Source: an uncultured Alistipes sp. (GTDB lineage Bacteria; Bacteroidota; Bacteroidia; Bacteroidales; Rikenellaceae). From it: a stretch of DNA of 64,000 nt. The notes below the pieces were generated by a model. The model had not been told where the DNA came from. It ran no database searches and saw only the letters and a program-made list of their open reading frames with translations. The stretch lies in contig CAJTLJ010000007.1 of the NCBI GenBank assembly GCA_910577475.1, forward strand, positions 1-64,000, in the 5' to 3' direction. A program made the translations under genes and the position numbers. Positions 45,501 through 52,724 of this stretch are shown in pieces (position 1 is the first letter of the stretch; each line of letters starts with the position of its first letter).

Positions 45501-46278
45501 ACCAGGTACCGTTGACGCCCACCTCGAACTTGAACGACGCATCGGTGATGTCGCCGAAGGTCGGGGTGTAGGGCGACTCGGAAGCCGTCGAAGCGGTGTT
45601 CTGGGCCACGAAGTTGAAGGTGAAGTTGGTGTTCGAGGCGATGTTCACCTTCGAGATCTCCAGCGTCTTGACATTGATGAAGGGCTGGCCCGAAACGGTA
45701 TTGTCATCGTAGTCGGCACCCGAGCAGCGGACCGAAGAGTTCGTACCGCCGTAGACTACTCCCGACTGGTCGAGCGTACCGCCGCGCTGCCAGGCATCGT
45801 AAGCGGAGGTCAGCGGCCATCCGTCGCCCTTCTTGAAGGTCGTGCTGCCGCAGTTCTCCTCGTAGAGGGCATCGCCCACCGGATCAGGACCGCCGACAGT
45901 CTGCTTCACGGCAATCGAAGTCTCCGCGTTGCCCCACTTGCCGTAGTACTCGTGGATCAGCGAGAAGGTGATGACACCCTGATGAGCCGCCGTCGACTCG
46001 TAGGTCGTCACGGTCAGCGTACCGCTGCCCTCACCGCTCAGCGGGGTCACGTCGGCCCAGCCCTCGAGCGTGGAGGCGTTCACGGTCCATGCGCAGTTCG
46101 CCTCGATGGCGATCTGGCGGGTGCCGCCCTCACCGGTAAACGACAGCGAGGTGGGCGTTGCCGCCAGCACCGGCGCCGTGGTGAGCTCGTCGTTGTCGTC
46201 CGAACAGCCCGTGAATGCCGTGGCGGCAAACGCGAACAGGGTCACGAACAGCAACTTGAATAGATTGTTTTTGCTCAT
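42511..46278 (-). CDS. Large modular surface lipoprotein (BACON, DUF5689, duplicated domain)
   Basis: A 1255-residue lipoprotein (lipobox FTGC, Cys25, then acidic SDDNDE). Modules: BACON-like (about 38-128), a jelly-roll-like domain (about 150-320), a trefoil-like region (about 330-480, VSNVTSGKKYLIVADGKK), repeat domain 1 (about 495-625), DUF5689 (about 640-845), a second BACON-like domain (about 855-945), repeat domain 2 (about 950-1075) and a C-terminal domain. Gly/Pro linkers (ENPGPGPGPDP, PVDPVDPVDP) separate them. Domains 1 and 2 are clear duplicates (KPKWYD-type start, IVFAE, TEPKWEG/AEPVWTG, KQGGNRR/KQGGHRR). Two 9-base G tracts lie in Gly linkers. Probably surface exposed; binding rather than catalysis is likely, since no active-site motif is seen. 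Confidence 0.88.
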   Translation of the reverse strand: MSKNNLFKLLFVTLFAFAATAFTGCSDDNDELTTAPVLAATPTSLSFTGEGGTRQIAIEANCAWTVNASTLEGWADVTPLSGEGSGTLTVTTYESTAAHQGVITFSLIHEYYGKWGNAETSIAVKQTVGGPDPVGDALYEENCGSTTFKKGDGWPLTSAYDAWQRGGTLDQSGVVYGGTNSSVRCSGADYDDNTVSGQPFINVKTLEISKVNIASNTNFTFNFVAQNTASTASESPYTPTFGDITDASFKFEVGVNGTWYPVAYSVMALNGSAAWHQCTAMFKLPADVQTGELAFRWSGFTGGTTLRVDDLKLYEGGEGAVLGGGENPGPGDTYTFTKVSNVTSGKKYLIVADGKKAKYISTNYGYLQVDAVSDVDGKITVSSLEDAFTLTAADGGYTILQSDNRYLIQTGDFDSFNLDAAPTEGQIFSIEPQTDGTFKILNANVNKYMQFDAQYSSFGSYADARGAMPFLYELGEGGENPGPGPGPDPTDGVTFDFSAMGYANQDELPATIEKDGYTLTFDKGGNSNGPKWYDSGSAVRFYANNTITVTGGTLTSIEIVFAEKEYDFNKITTDVPTYTEPKWEGSANSVKFTIDGVRGEQSTDAGKQGGNRRIVKIIVNGGNGGENPGPGPGPEPGDATPIADILKLGQGATIESAKIEGIVISNAELNNLTSKKGLYVQDATAGLQFYCAANHEFKFGDKVQIDLSGLKVGNFNGAVQISGLALANVTKLSEGNAVEAKTVSVDDFLANKYEGQYVAIENVQVSDLDLDKTWVSGGAHTSIQMVSKSGRNFYVFSSKYATYGAEAVAQGSGTIKGISSINNGVMQIIFAEASDFAGLTGARFEAGEQPAEPRIVSVNPASLSFAAAGESKEVIVTVADAADCTLAVSADNAQFTAVEADGKVSVTAAANTTANAISGVLTINLMKGSEVVDYKTVALSQVAGGGNPNPGSEITIDFTSKNLTDAGEVTTLTQDGITLTFDKGTGTGGAKYYVNGAALRLYAGSTMTVSGASLKKIELVFAETDKANGNDNAITTDKATYAEPVWTGDASSVVFQIAGKKSDGKQGGHRRVAKVIIGGQGGGTPVDPVDPVDPVDPTPAKGAVLTQTDIASMVGSFNNQYNDVDFTAADGSNWKGFMAGNATRLQLGWNTTPTKSAAKSHVLSPVLSGNATKVTFTPQSETTDNRVIAILPVDFEYTGQSIDEVKAAAYAYSENTVKGSTAPLTVDLTGKNLKQFMIRAVGGAVYLTGIQVECE

Positions 46279-46383
46279 AACATTAAAAATTGGTTAATAA
46301 AAAATTTATAATAAGTGTATTCATTTCACGGCATTTCGCTTTCAAATTATCTCCGAAAGGCAGACAGTACTCGTAATATGCAA

Positions 46384-46391
46384 CAAAGTTA
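46384..46391 (-). promoter_or_regulatory. -7 element of the modular lipoprotein/nuclease locus
   Basis: The reverse strand reads TAACTTTG, an exact TAnnTTTG match, 105 bases upstream of the ATG in AT-rich sequence. The rest of the 304-base gap holds the neighbouring gene's terminator and no ORF. Confidence 0.65.
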
Positions 46392-46526
46392 TATCTTTTC
46401 GGCCAAATAACAAACGTTTGTTTGCGGAATTTCATATGAATTCACCGGAGTTTTCCTGTTCACGGCCAACCATCGGCCTGCGGAGTGCGGAGCCGCAGCA
46501 CCTTCCGGAACGGCAATCGGAGGCAG

Positions 46527-46566
46527 TAAAAAGCCGCCGGCCGGACGATTGTCATCCGGCCGGCGG
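46527..46566 (-). terminator. Terminator of the tsaC-DUF4293 run
   Basis: The reverse strand forms a 12-bp stem CCGCCGGCCGGA/TCCGGCCGGCGG, followed by CTTTTTAC. Confidence 0.9.
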
Positions 46567-46582
46567 AACATCTGCGGAAACC

Positions 46583-47035
46583 CTACCGGATACGGTCGAG
46601 CGAGCGGACCAGCACTTCGTCGCGGAAAATGGCCCGTGCGGCCAGCCAGACGAAGAAGAGGGCGGCCAGCGGAGCAAACGAAGCCGGCAGCAGAGCCGAG
46701 CTACCGCCGCGGCTGCCCAGCGGGCCCCAGTAGATCATGGCCTCCATGACGGCGCTGCCGACCAGCAGCACGGCCTCGGCAGCACAGAGACGGATCTGGA
46801 GCATGCGCCGTCTGAAGAGAAAGATCGTCACCAGCGGCAGGGCGCAGGTAAGCGACAGCAGAACCGACAGATAATAGGGGGTTCGGGCCACCGTCCCGTC
46901 GCCGGAGGTGATGAAGAAGGCTCCCAGGCGGATCTGTTCGCCTTCGACGGCAGTCCACATCAGCGGAGTGCAGAGCGTGACGGCCGCCAGAGCGGCGACA
47001 GCCAGCAGGTAGAGGGTTTGAATACGTTGGATCAT
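46583..47035 (-). CDS. DUF4293 membrane protein
   Basis: A 150-residue protein with four hydrophobic segments (starting MIQRIQTLYLLAVAALAAVTLC; then YYLSVLLSLTCALPLVTIFLF; AAEAVLLVGSAVMEAMIYW; PLAALFFVWLAARAIFRD). The MIQR.QT.YLL start is typical of DUF4293, a Bacteroidota inner-membrane family of unknown role. The ATG at 47035 was taken, four residues inside a longer frame, because it gives the family start. Last gene of a four-gene run, two bases after the glycosyltransferase. Confidence 0.85.
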   Translation of the reverse strand: MIQRIQTLYLLAVAALAAVTLCTPLMWTAVEGEQIRLGAFFITSGDGTVARTPYYLSVLLSLTCALPLVTIFLFRRRMLQIRLCAAEAVLLVGSAVMEAMIYWGPLGSRGGSSALLPASFAPLAALFFVWLAARAIFRDEVLVRSLDRIR

Positions 47036-47037
47036 AG

Positions 47038-48006
47038 TTACTTGCAATCGATGGTTCGGTCAATCAGGTATTTGTTGCGGTCGCTGGAGTTGCGGTCGAT
47101 CAACTCGCCCAGGAAACCGGCCAGAAACAGCTGGACGCCGAGAATGACGGCCAGGATGGCGAGGTAGAAGAGCGGCTGGTCGGCAACGGGACGCAGAGGC
47201 AGGTCGTGGTACTGCTTGTAGAGCTTGGCGGCGATGATCCAGACGGTCGTCACCCCGCCGAAGAGGAACATCAGCGTGCCGAGCGACCCGAAGAAGTACA
47301 TGGGCGAACGGCCGAAGCGCGATAGAAACGACACGGTGATCAGGTCCAGATAGCCCTTCACCATCCGTTCGAGGCCGAACTTCGACTCGCCGTACTTGCG
47401 GGCGCGGTGCTCGACCACCTTCTCCCCGATGCGCCTGAAACCCGCCTGCCGGGCGAGGATGGGGATATAGCGGTGCATCTCGCCGTAGACCTCGATAGCC
47501 TTCACCACCTTGCGGCGGTAGGCCTTCAGGCCGCAGTTGAAGTCGTGGAGCCGGATGCCCGACACGGCGCGGGCCGTCCAGTTGAAGAACTTGCTGGGCC
47601 AGCGCTTGCCGACGGGGTCGTGGCGCTTGCGTTTCCAGCCCGATACGAGATCGTACCCCTCATCGATGATCATGCGCCGCATGGCGGGAATCTCGTCGGG
47701 CGAGTCCTGCAGGTCGGCGTCCATCGTGAAGACCACCTCGCCGCGGGCGGCCGCGAAGCCGCAGTAGAGGGCAGCCGACTTGCCGTAGTTTCGGGCGAAA
47801 CCGATGGCTCGGATAGCCGGGCAGGAGCTCTTGAGCCGTTCGATCACCTCCCACGAGCCGTCGTCGGAGCCGTCGTCCACGAGGATGATCTCGTAGCTCA
47901 ACCCCTCGCCGCGCGCCACGCGGTCGATCCACGCCGTCAGTTCGGGCAGCGACTCGGCCTCGTTATAGAGCGGAACGACGACCGATATGTCGAGTTTAGG
48001 TTCCAT
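47038..48006 (-). CDS. Family 2 glycosyltransferase with two C-terminal TM segments
   Basis: A 322-residue polyprenyl-phosphate glycosyltransferase-like protein. The GT-A core begins ISVVVPLYNEAESLPEL, with IILVDDGSDDGSWEV, GKSAALYCGFAAARGEVVFTMDADLQDSPDEIP (DXD motif) and GWKRKRHDPVGKRWPSKFFN. Two membrane segments follow (about residues 235-258 and 275-300). This is the DPM1/GtrB/ArnC-like layout, in which a sugar is moved to undecaprenyl phosphate on the inner membrane. Sugar and acceptor cannot be read out. It overlaps functionally with DUF4199 and DUF4293 neighbours only by position: gaps are 2-3 bases. Confidence 0.92.
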   Translation of the reverse strand: MEPKLDISVVVPLYNEAESLPELTAWIDRVARGEGLSYEIILVDDGSDDGSWEVIERLKSSCPAIRAIGFARNYGKSAALYCGFAAARGEVVFTMDADLQDSPDEIPAMRRMIIDEGYDLVSGWKRKRHDPVGKRWPSKFFNWTARAVSGIRLHDFNCGLKAYRRKVVKAIEVYGEMHRYIPILARQAGFRRIGEKVVEHRARKYGESKFGLERMVKGYLDLITVSFLSRFGRSPMYFFGSLGTLMFLFGGVTTVWIIAAKLYKQYHDLPLRPVADQPLFYLAILAVILGVQLFLAGFLGELIDRNSSDRNKYLIDRTIDCK

Positions 48007-48009
48007 CCC

Positions 48010-48531
48010 CTACTCCTCGTTGAAGATATCGGGTTCGCGCCGGATGAAGGCGGCGACAAAAAGTCCGAAGAAAAGACCCCGCAGCAGCATGCCGAGCGTA
48101 TCGCCCAGCACGATCCAGATGGGCGAGAAGGTAACCGTCTCGCTCATGGTCTGCACCTCGCTGAGCTGGGCGTTCGACAGTTTGAGCTGCGACAACACGA
48201 CGAGCGACTGCTGAAGCTGCTCGTGGTAGTAGGCCGGGAAGAGCCAGTTGCGGGCGACGATCTCATAGGCTCCGCAGACAACACCGGCGAAGATCGAGAT
48301 CCAGAAGATGAATCGCAGGCCGTTTCCGTAGCTGTACCCCTCGGCAGCGCCGTAGAGCGTGGCGCGGCGGTTGGTGAAGCGGTAGAGCAGGAAGATGAAG
48401 ACGACCAGTTCGAGCAGCGAAAGCAACTCGTTGCCGCGCAGCAGTGCGCCGGCGAGCAGGAAAACGATTTCGACCCCGCCGAGGATGGCTCCGTAACGGC
48501 TGGCATCGGACCTGAAAGTTTGTTTTCTCAT
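48010..48531 (-). CDS. DUF4199 membrane protein
   Basis: A 173-residue membrane protein with four hydrophobic segments (YGAILGGVEIVFLLAGALL; LLSLLELVVFIFLLYRFTN; FIFWISIFAGVVCGAYEIVA; and a C-terminal LGDTLGMLLRGLFFGLFVAAF). A polar helical loop (HEQLQQSLVVLSQLKLSNAQLSEV) separates the last two. This layout matches DUF4199, widespread in Bacteroidota directly upstream of a GT2 gene, as here. Function unknown; the constant linkage suggests a role with the glycosyltransferase. Confidence 0.87.
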   Translation of the reverse strand: MRKQTFRSDASRYGAILGGVEIVFLLAGALLRGNELLSLLELVVFIFLLYRFTNRRATLYGAAEGYSYGNGLRFIFWISIFAGVVCGAYEIVARNWLFPAYYHEQLQQSLVVLSQLKLSNAQLSEVQTMSETVTFSPIWIVLGDTLGMLLRGLFFGLFVAAFIRREPDIFNEE

Positions 48532-48551
48532 ATTCTATCGATTTTTAAGTT

Positions 48552-49154
48552 TCAATCCAGTTGGCCCTTTCCGGAGCGGACGATCACGGGTTCGTCGCCC
48601 GTGAGGTCGACCACCGTCGTCGGCAGGGTCTCGCCGATGCCGCCGTCGACCACCAGCGCGACCTCGCGGCCGAAGCGCTCGTCGATCAGCCCGGGATCGG
48701 TCGCATACTCCGTCTCGCCCTCGTCGGTTCGGACCGAGGTGGTGAGCATCGGGCAGCCCAGACGCTCCACGATAGCTCGGGCCACGGCGTTGTCCGGAAT
48801 TCGCACTCCGATGGTCTTCCGCTTCGAAAGGGCCTTGTCGGGCATGCGCGACGAAGCGGCCAGCAGAAAGACGAACGGTCCGGGAAGGTTGCGCTTCAGC
48901 AATTTGAAGGTATCGTTGTCCATGCGGCAATACTCCGACACCTGCGAAAGCCCCGAAAAGAGGACGGCGAACTCCTCGGCCACCTTCCCCTTCAGCCGGC
49001 GCAGGGTCTCGATCCCGCGGGGCGCCTGCAAAGAGCAGCCGAAAGCGTACACGCTGTCGGTGGGATAGATCACCACCCCGCCCCGCTCCAGTGCGGAGAC
49101 CACCTCGTCGAGGGCCCGCTCCGAAGGATTCTTATCGTAAATCTTCAGCAACAT
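48552..49154 (-). CDS. Threonylcarbamoyl-AMP synthase (Sua5/YciO/YrdC family)
   Basis: A 200-residue YrdC-domain protein. It has the N-terminal VSALERGGVVIYPTDSVYAFGCSL, LKGKVAEEFAVLFSGLSQVSEY, LPGPFVFLLAAS, TIGVRIPDNAVARAIVERLGCPMLTTSV and a C-terminal VDGGIGETLPTTVVDLTGDEPVIVRSGKG. These are the usual YrdC landmarks, forming the basic tRNA/nucleotide channel. Size fits the single-domain TsaC/YciO type rather than the longer Sua5, and YciO cannot be separated from TsaC by eye. The ATG at 49154 lies four bases after a perfect -7 element, so the mRNA may be leaderless. First gene of the run with DUF4199, GT2 and DUF4293. Confidence 0.9.
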   Translation of the reverse strand: MLLKIYDKNPSERALDEVVSALERGGVVIYPTDSVYAFGCSLQAPRGIETLRRLKGKVAEEFAVLFSGLSQVSEYCRMDNDTFKLLKRNLPGPFVFLLAASSRMPDKALSKRKTIGVRIPDNAVARAIVERLGCPMLTTSVRTDEGETEYATDPGLIDERFGREVALVVDGGIGETLPTTVVDLTGDEPVIVRSGKGQLD

Positions 49155-49158
49155 CCGA

Positions 49159-49166
49159 CAAAGATA
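49159..49166 (-). promoter_or_regulatory. -7 element of the YrdC-domain gene
   Basis: The reverse strand reads TATCTTTG, an exact match, ending four bases before the ATG. Confidence 0.65.
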
Positions 49167-49233
49167 CAAAAAATTACGCGATTCCGTATCGTTGCGCCGA
49201 CCGAGTATGCGGTTCGGCGCAATCGTGTCCGAA

Positions 49234-50247
49234 TCATTTGATCTTGCGACGATTCAGTTCGGCACTGTAAGCCCGGGCATTGGCGTTGTGCTCGGCCAGC
49301 GTGCGGGCGAAGTTGTGGTAGCCGTCGAAAGTCGGGCGGGCGCAGAAGAAGATATAGTCGTGCGTTTCGAAATCGAGCACCGCCTCGATGGCATCGCGTC
49401 CCGGCATGCAGATGGGCGACGGCGGCAGCCCTCTATATATATAGGTGTTATAGGGCGAGTCGAATTTCAGGTGCCGGTAGAGGATGCGGCGCAGGGCGAA
49501 GTCCTGCATGGCGTACTTGACCGTAGGGTCAGCCTGCAACGGAATGCCGCGCTTCAGGCGGTTGACGTAGACCCCGGCGATGCGGGGCATCTCGTCGGAC
49601 TTGCGGGTCTCCTCGTAGACGATCGAGGCCAGCGTCATCACCTCCGTGCGGCTCAACCCCGACCGCTGCCGCTTCGCATCGCGCTCCTCGTTCCAGAAAC
49701 GGTCGTACTCCTTCCGCATCCGACGCACGAAATCGGCAGGCGAGACAGTCCAGTAGAACTCGTAGGTATCGGGCAGGAACATCGAGAAGAGGGTCAGCGA
49801 ATCGAAACCCACCTCGCGGGCCAGCTCCGGAGAGGTCAGCGCCTCGGCGAAGGCCGTGGAGTCGGCGTCGAGCTGGCGGGCCAGCTTGCCGGCCAACTGA
49901 CCGGGAATCTTCACGTTGTTGATCGTCACGCGCACGGGAGTCTGCAACCCCAGCTTCAACATCCGGACGATCCGGATCACGCTCATGCCCGGCTTCAGCT
50001 CGTAGTGGCCGGGCTCGAAGGTGTTTTCCAGATCGAGCCGGCGGGCGTAGATCCGGAAAGCGGCCCGGTGCCGGATGCGGGGGGCCAGCGAATCGATCAG
50101 CTCGCCGTAGCTGCTGCGGCTCGACACATAAAGTTCGGAGGGTTCCCGAACGGCGTTCCCATTGAATTGCACGAGGCAGAAAACCGCCAGGATGGCACCC
50201 GTGGCTATCGCGGCGACAAACACCGACAGGATCGTTTTTTTCATCAT
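49234..50247 (-). CDS. mltG: Endolytic murein transglycosylase
   Basis: A 337-residue YceG/MltG protein that cuts nascent glycan strands at the inner membrane and so sets strand length. One N-terminal TM segment (KKTILSVFVAAIATGAILAVFCL), a LysM-like part (HYELKPGMSVIRIVRMLKLG), then the catalytic region. That region has SMFLPDTYEFYWTVS, EVMTLASIVYEETRKSDEMPRIAGVYVNRLKRGIPLQADPTV (catalytic Glu in the IVYEE segment) and SPYNTYIYRGLPPSPICMPGRDAIEAVL. The start is one of two tandem ATG codons (50247 or 50244). An in-frame extension upstream crosses the SRP RNA gene and is rejected. Confidence 0.96.
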   Translation of the reverse strand: MMKKTILSVFVAAIATGAILAVFCLVQFNGNAVREPSELYVSSRSSYGELIDSLAPRIRHRAAFRIYARRLDLENTFEPGHYELKPGMSVIRIVRMLKLGLQTPVRVTINNVKIPGQLAGKLARQLDADSTAFAEALTSPELAREVGFDSLTLFSMFLPDTYEFYWTVSPADFVRRMRKEYDRFWNEERDAKRQRSGLSRTEVMTLASIVYEETRKSDEMPRIAGVYVNRLKRGIPLQADPTVKYAMQDFALRRILYRHLKFDSPYNTYIYRGLPPSPICMPGRDAIEAVLDFETHDYIFFCARPTFDGYHNFARTLAEHNANARAYSAELNRRKIK

Positions 50248-50263
50248 TTCACGATTTTTTTTG

Positions 50264-50271
50264 CAAAGATA
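50264..50271 (-). promoter_or_regulatory. -7 element of mltG
   Basis: The reverse strand reads TATCTTTG, an exact match, 16 bases from the first of the two ATG codons. Confidence 0.7.
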
Positions 50272-50282
50272 GAAATTTTTTC

Positions 50283-50290
50283 TAATTTTG
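50283..50290 (+). promoter_or_regulatory. -7 element of the SRP RNA gene
   Basis: TAATTTTG, exact match to TAnnTTTG. It ends four bases before the first base of the RNA, the expected position for a start site. Confidence 0.75.
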
Positions 50291-50294
50291 TGCC

Positions 50295-50390
50295 GGGTAA
50301 GTCTTATACGACCAGCTCCTACAGAATCCCCCAGGTGCGGAAGCAAGCAAGGGTATGTGGTTGTAGCGGTGCGATATAAGTAGCTTACCC
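50295..50390 (+). ncRNA. ffs: 4.5S signal recognition particle RNA
   Basis: A 96-base RNA whose ends pair (GGGTAAG at 50295-50301 with CTTACCC at 50384-50390) and which continues as one long hairpin (TTATA/TATAA; CTACAG with TTGTAG). The apical region AGGTGCGGAAGCAAGCAAGGG contains the conserved Ffh-binding symmetric and asymmetric loops around a GGAA-type tetraloop. It is a small bacterial type without the Alu part. An ATTTTT tract directly follows and could end transcription. It targets membrane and secreted proteins via Ffh. A perfect -7 element lies four bases upstream, and mltG diverges from it. Confidence 0.92.
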
Positions 50391-50501
50391 ATTTTTCGTA
50401 TCCCCGCTTCTGCCCCCAAAATCCCCGAACCGCGCCTTTTTTGTACGGAATTTGCACGTTTTCGACGAAAACACACATGTTTCACCAAAAAAAACGATGT
50501 C

Positions 50502-51119
50502 ATGAAAAACGAAAACAATCAGAAGTGCGATCCCTGCGAGCAGAAGTTCGAAAAAAACGTGGACAAAATGGTCAACGACGTCGAGGGCTACACCTCGTCG
50601 GATCACAAGGCCCGCGAGAAAGAGGTAGACGGCGCCTTCGGCTCCAAGGCACAGGGTCAGGGCCAGGACAACAAGAACGGCCAGTCCTACGGAAACGACC
50701 GGAACTCCGGCAGCATGGGGCAGGATCAGAAAACGCAGTCCTACGGCAGCAACGGCACGGACAGCATGTCGCAAGGCCAGAACAGCCAGAAGGGCCAGTC
50801 CTACGGCACCGGCTCCAAAATGCAGGGTCAGAACGAGACGTGGAGACAGAACACCTCCGCAAACGATCCGAAGAGCGGCCAGCAGTACGGCAGCGACAGA
50901 AACTCCGGCAGCATGTCGCAGGGCCAGAGCGGCCAGTGGAAGGGCAACACCTCCGCAAACGATCCGAAGAGCGGCCAGCAGTACGGCAACAACGGCGGAA
51001 CGGACTCGAAGTATCGGAACGAGAGCGGAAAGAATTTCAGCAATCCGACCGACCGGCACGAGCACGCCCAGGAGGGCAACGACGCCTACGCCCGCAACAC
51101 GAAAACCGAGGGCCGATAG
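50502..51119 (+). CDS. Low-complexity hydrophilic protein (Gly/Gln/Ser/Asn-rich)
   Basis: A 205-residue protein without signal peptide or hydrophobic segment. An N-terminal part (about 1-45, KCDPCEQKFEKNVDKMVNDVEGYTSSDHKAREKEVDGAFG) contains a CDPC motif. The rest is built from Gly, Gln, Ser, Asn, Asp and Lys, with in-frame repeats: TSANDPKSGQQYG occurs twice (96-base period, 50850 and 50946), DRNSGSM.QGQ twice and KGQSYG-like units several times. The composition predicts disorder, like hydrophilins or condensate-forming proteins. No family is recognised. It lies between the SRP RNA and guaA, with a terminator behind it. Steady codon use and a long open frame argue that it is real. Confidence 0.72.
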   Translation: MKNENNQKCDPCEQKFEKNVDKMVNDVEGYTSSDHKAREKEVDGAFGSKAQGQGQDNKNGQSYGNDRNSGSMGQDQKTQSYGSNGTDSMSQGQNSQKGQSYGTGSKMQGQNETWRQNTSANDPKSGQQYGSDRNSGSMSQGQSGQWKGNTSANDPKSGQQYGNNGGTDSKYRNESGKNFSNPTDRHEHAQEGNDAYARNTKTEGR

Positions 51120-51130
51120 ATAGCCTTCCG

Positions 51131-51172
51131 AACCGAAGGGACCGCCAGTTTTATTGGCGGTCCCTTCGGTTA
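51131..51172. terminator. Bidirectional terminator between the low-complexity gene and guaA
   Basis: Long stem AACCGAAGGGACCGCCA/TGGCGGTCCCTTCGGTT with a loop rich in T. The flanking T-tracts are weak. Confidence 0.8.
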
Positions 51173-51183
51173 TCCATGCGGCT

Positions 51184-52710
51184 CTACTCCCACTCGATCG
51201 TTGCGGGCGGTTTGGAGGAGATGTCGTAGACTACGCGGTTCACCCCGCGCACCTTGTTGATGATCTCGTTCGAGAGGTCGGCCAGGAACTTATAGGGCAG
51301 ATGCACCCAGTCGGCGGTCATGCCGTCGGTCGAGGTGACGGCCCGCAGCGCCACGCAGCTCTCGTAGGTGCGCTCGTCGCCCATCACGCCCACGCTCTGC
51401 ACGGGCAGCAGGATGGCACCCGCCTGCCAGACCTGATCGTAGAGACCCTCGCGGCGCAGGGCATCGATATAGATCTTGTCCACGTTCTGGAGAATCTCCA
51501 CCTTCTCGGGGGTCACGGCACCCAGAATGCGGATGGCGAGACCGGGGCCGGGGAAGGGATGGCGGCCGATCAGCTGGGGATCGATCCCCAGGGCGCGGCC
51601 CACGCGGCGCACCTCGTCCTTGAAGAGGAGCCGCAGCGGCTCGACGATGCTGAGGTGCATCTTCTCGGGCAGACCGCCCACGTTGTGGTGCGACTTGATG
51701 GTCGCCGAAGGTCCGTTGACCGACATCGACTCGATCACGTCGGGATAGATCGTACCCTGCGCCAGCCACTTCACGTCGCGGATGCGCTGCGCCTCGTCGT
51801 TGAACACCTCCACGAAGTCGCGGCCGATGATCTTGCGCTTCCGCTCGGGATCGCTCACGCCGGCCAGGTCGCCGAAGAAGCGCTCGTGCGCCTTCACCCC
51901 CTTCACGTTAAGCCCCATACCCTTGTAGGACTCCAGCACGTCGTCGAACTCGTTCTTGCGCAGCAGGCCTGAATCGACGAAGATGCAGTAGAGGTTCTTG
52001 CCGATGGCCCGGTGCAGCAGCACGGCGGCCACCGTTGAATCGACGCCGCCCGAGAGGCCCAGCACCACCTTGTCGTCGCCCAGCTTCTCGCGCAGCGACT
52101 GCACGGTGCTCTCGACGAAACTATCGGGCGTCCAGCTCTGGGCGCAGCCGCAGATGCCGACCACGAAGTTTTTCAGCAGCTGCGTGCCGTCGGTCGAGTG
52201 GTAGACCTCGGGGTGGAACTGGATCGCCCACGTAGGCTCGCCCTCGATCCGATAGGCGGCAACCCGCACGTCGGCCGTCGAAGCCACCACGCGGTAGTTG
52301 TCGGGAATGCGGGTGATCGTGTCGCCGTGCGACATCCACACCTGGGTCGTCGCGGGAAGTCCCTGCATCAGCCGGTCGCCGGCATCGCCCACGGTCAGCA
52401 TGGCGCGGCCGTACTCGCGCGAGGCGGATGGCTGCACCTCGCCGCCGAAGGCCTGTGCCAGGTACTGCGCGCCGTAGCAGACGCCCAGCAGCGGCAGCTT
52501 GCCCTTGAAGGCCGAAAGGTCGGGCTTCGGCGCACGCTCGTCGCGCACGGAGAAGGGGCTGCCCGAGAGGATCACACCCCGCACCGAGTCGTCCAGTTCG
52601 GGACACTTCGTGCAGGGATGGATCTCGCAGTAGACGTTCAACTCGCGCACACGCCGCGCAATGAGCTGCGTGTACTGCGAACCGAAGTCGAGAATGATGA
52701 TTTTTTCCAT
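51184..52710 (-). CDS. guaA: GMP synthase (glutamine-hydrolysing)
   Basis: A 508-residue enzyme making GMP from XMP, ATP and glutamine. Class I amidotransferase domain (1-190) with nucleophile Cys78 in [16 protein letters not shown] and the His/Glu pair in [13 protein letters not shown] pyrophosphatase domain with the P-loop [17 protein letters not shown]-terminal dimerisation domain ends PPATIEWE, the normal GuaA terminus. The ATG at 52710 gives the usual [23 protein letters not shown]. Upstream in-frame codons run into the small membrane gene. Last gene of guaB-small TM-guaA. Confidence 0.98.
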   Translation of the reverse strand: MEKIIILDFGSQYTQLIARRVRELNVYCEIHPCTKCPELDDSVRGVILSGSPFSVRDERAPKPDLSAFKGKLPLLGVCYGAQYLAQAFGGEVQPSASREYGRAMLTVGDAGDRLMQGLPATTQVWMSHGDTITRIPDNYRVVASTADVRVAAYRIEGEPTWAIQFHPEVYHSTDGTQLLKNFVVGICGCAQSWTPDSFVESTVQSLREKLGDDKVVLGLSGGVDSTVAAVLLHRAIGKNLYCIFVDSGLLRKNEFDDVLESYKGMGLNVKGVKAHERFFGDLAGVSDPERKRKIIGRDFVEVFNDEAQRIRDVKWLAQGTIYPDVIESMSVNGPSATIKSHHNVGGLPEKMHLSIVEPLRLLFKDEVRRVGRALGIDPQLIGRHPFPGPGLAIRILGAVTPEKVEILQNVDKIYIDALRREGLYDQVWQAGAILLPVQSVGVMGDERTYESCVALRAVTSTDGMTADWVHLPYKFLADLSNEIINKVRGVNRVVYDISSKPPATIEWE

Positions 52711-52724
52711 GTATGATCGGTTGT

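Noticed and set aside
42796..46263. A 1155-codon open frame on the plus strand
   Set aside because: Antisense to the modular lipoprotein, whose signal peptide, domains and linkers are convincing. The opposite translation has no structure.
49192..50379. A 395-codon open frame opposite mltG
   Set aside because: It runs across mltG and the SRP RNA gene and shows no family features.
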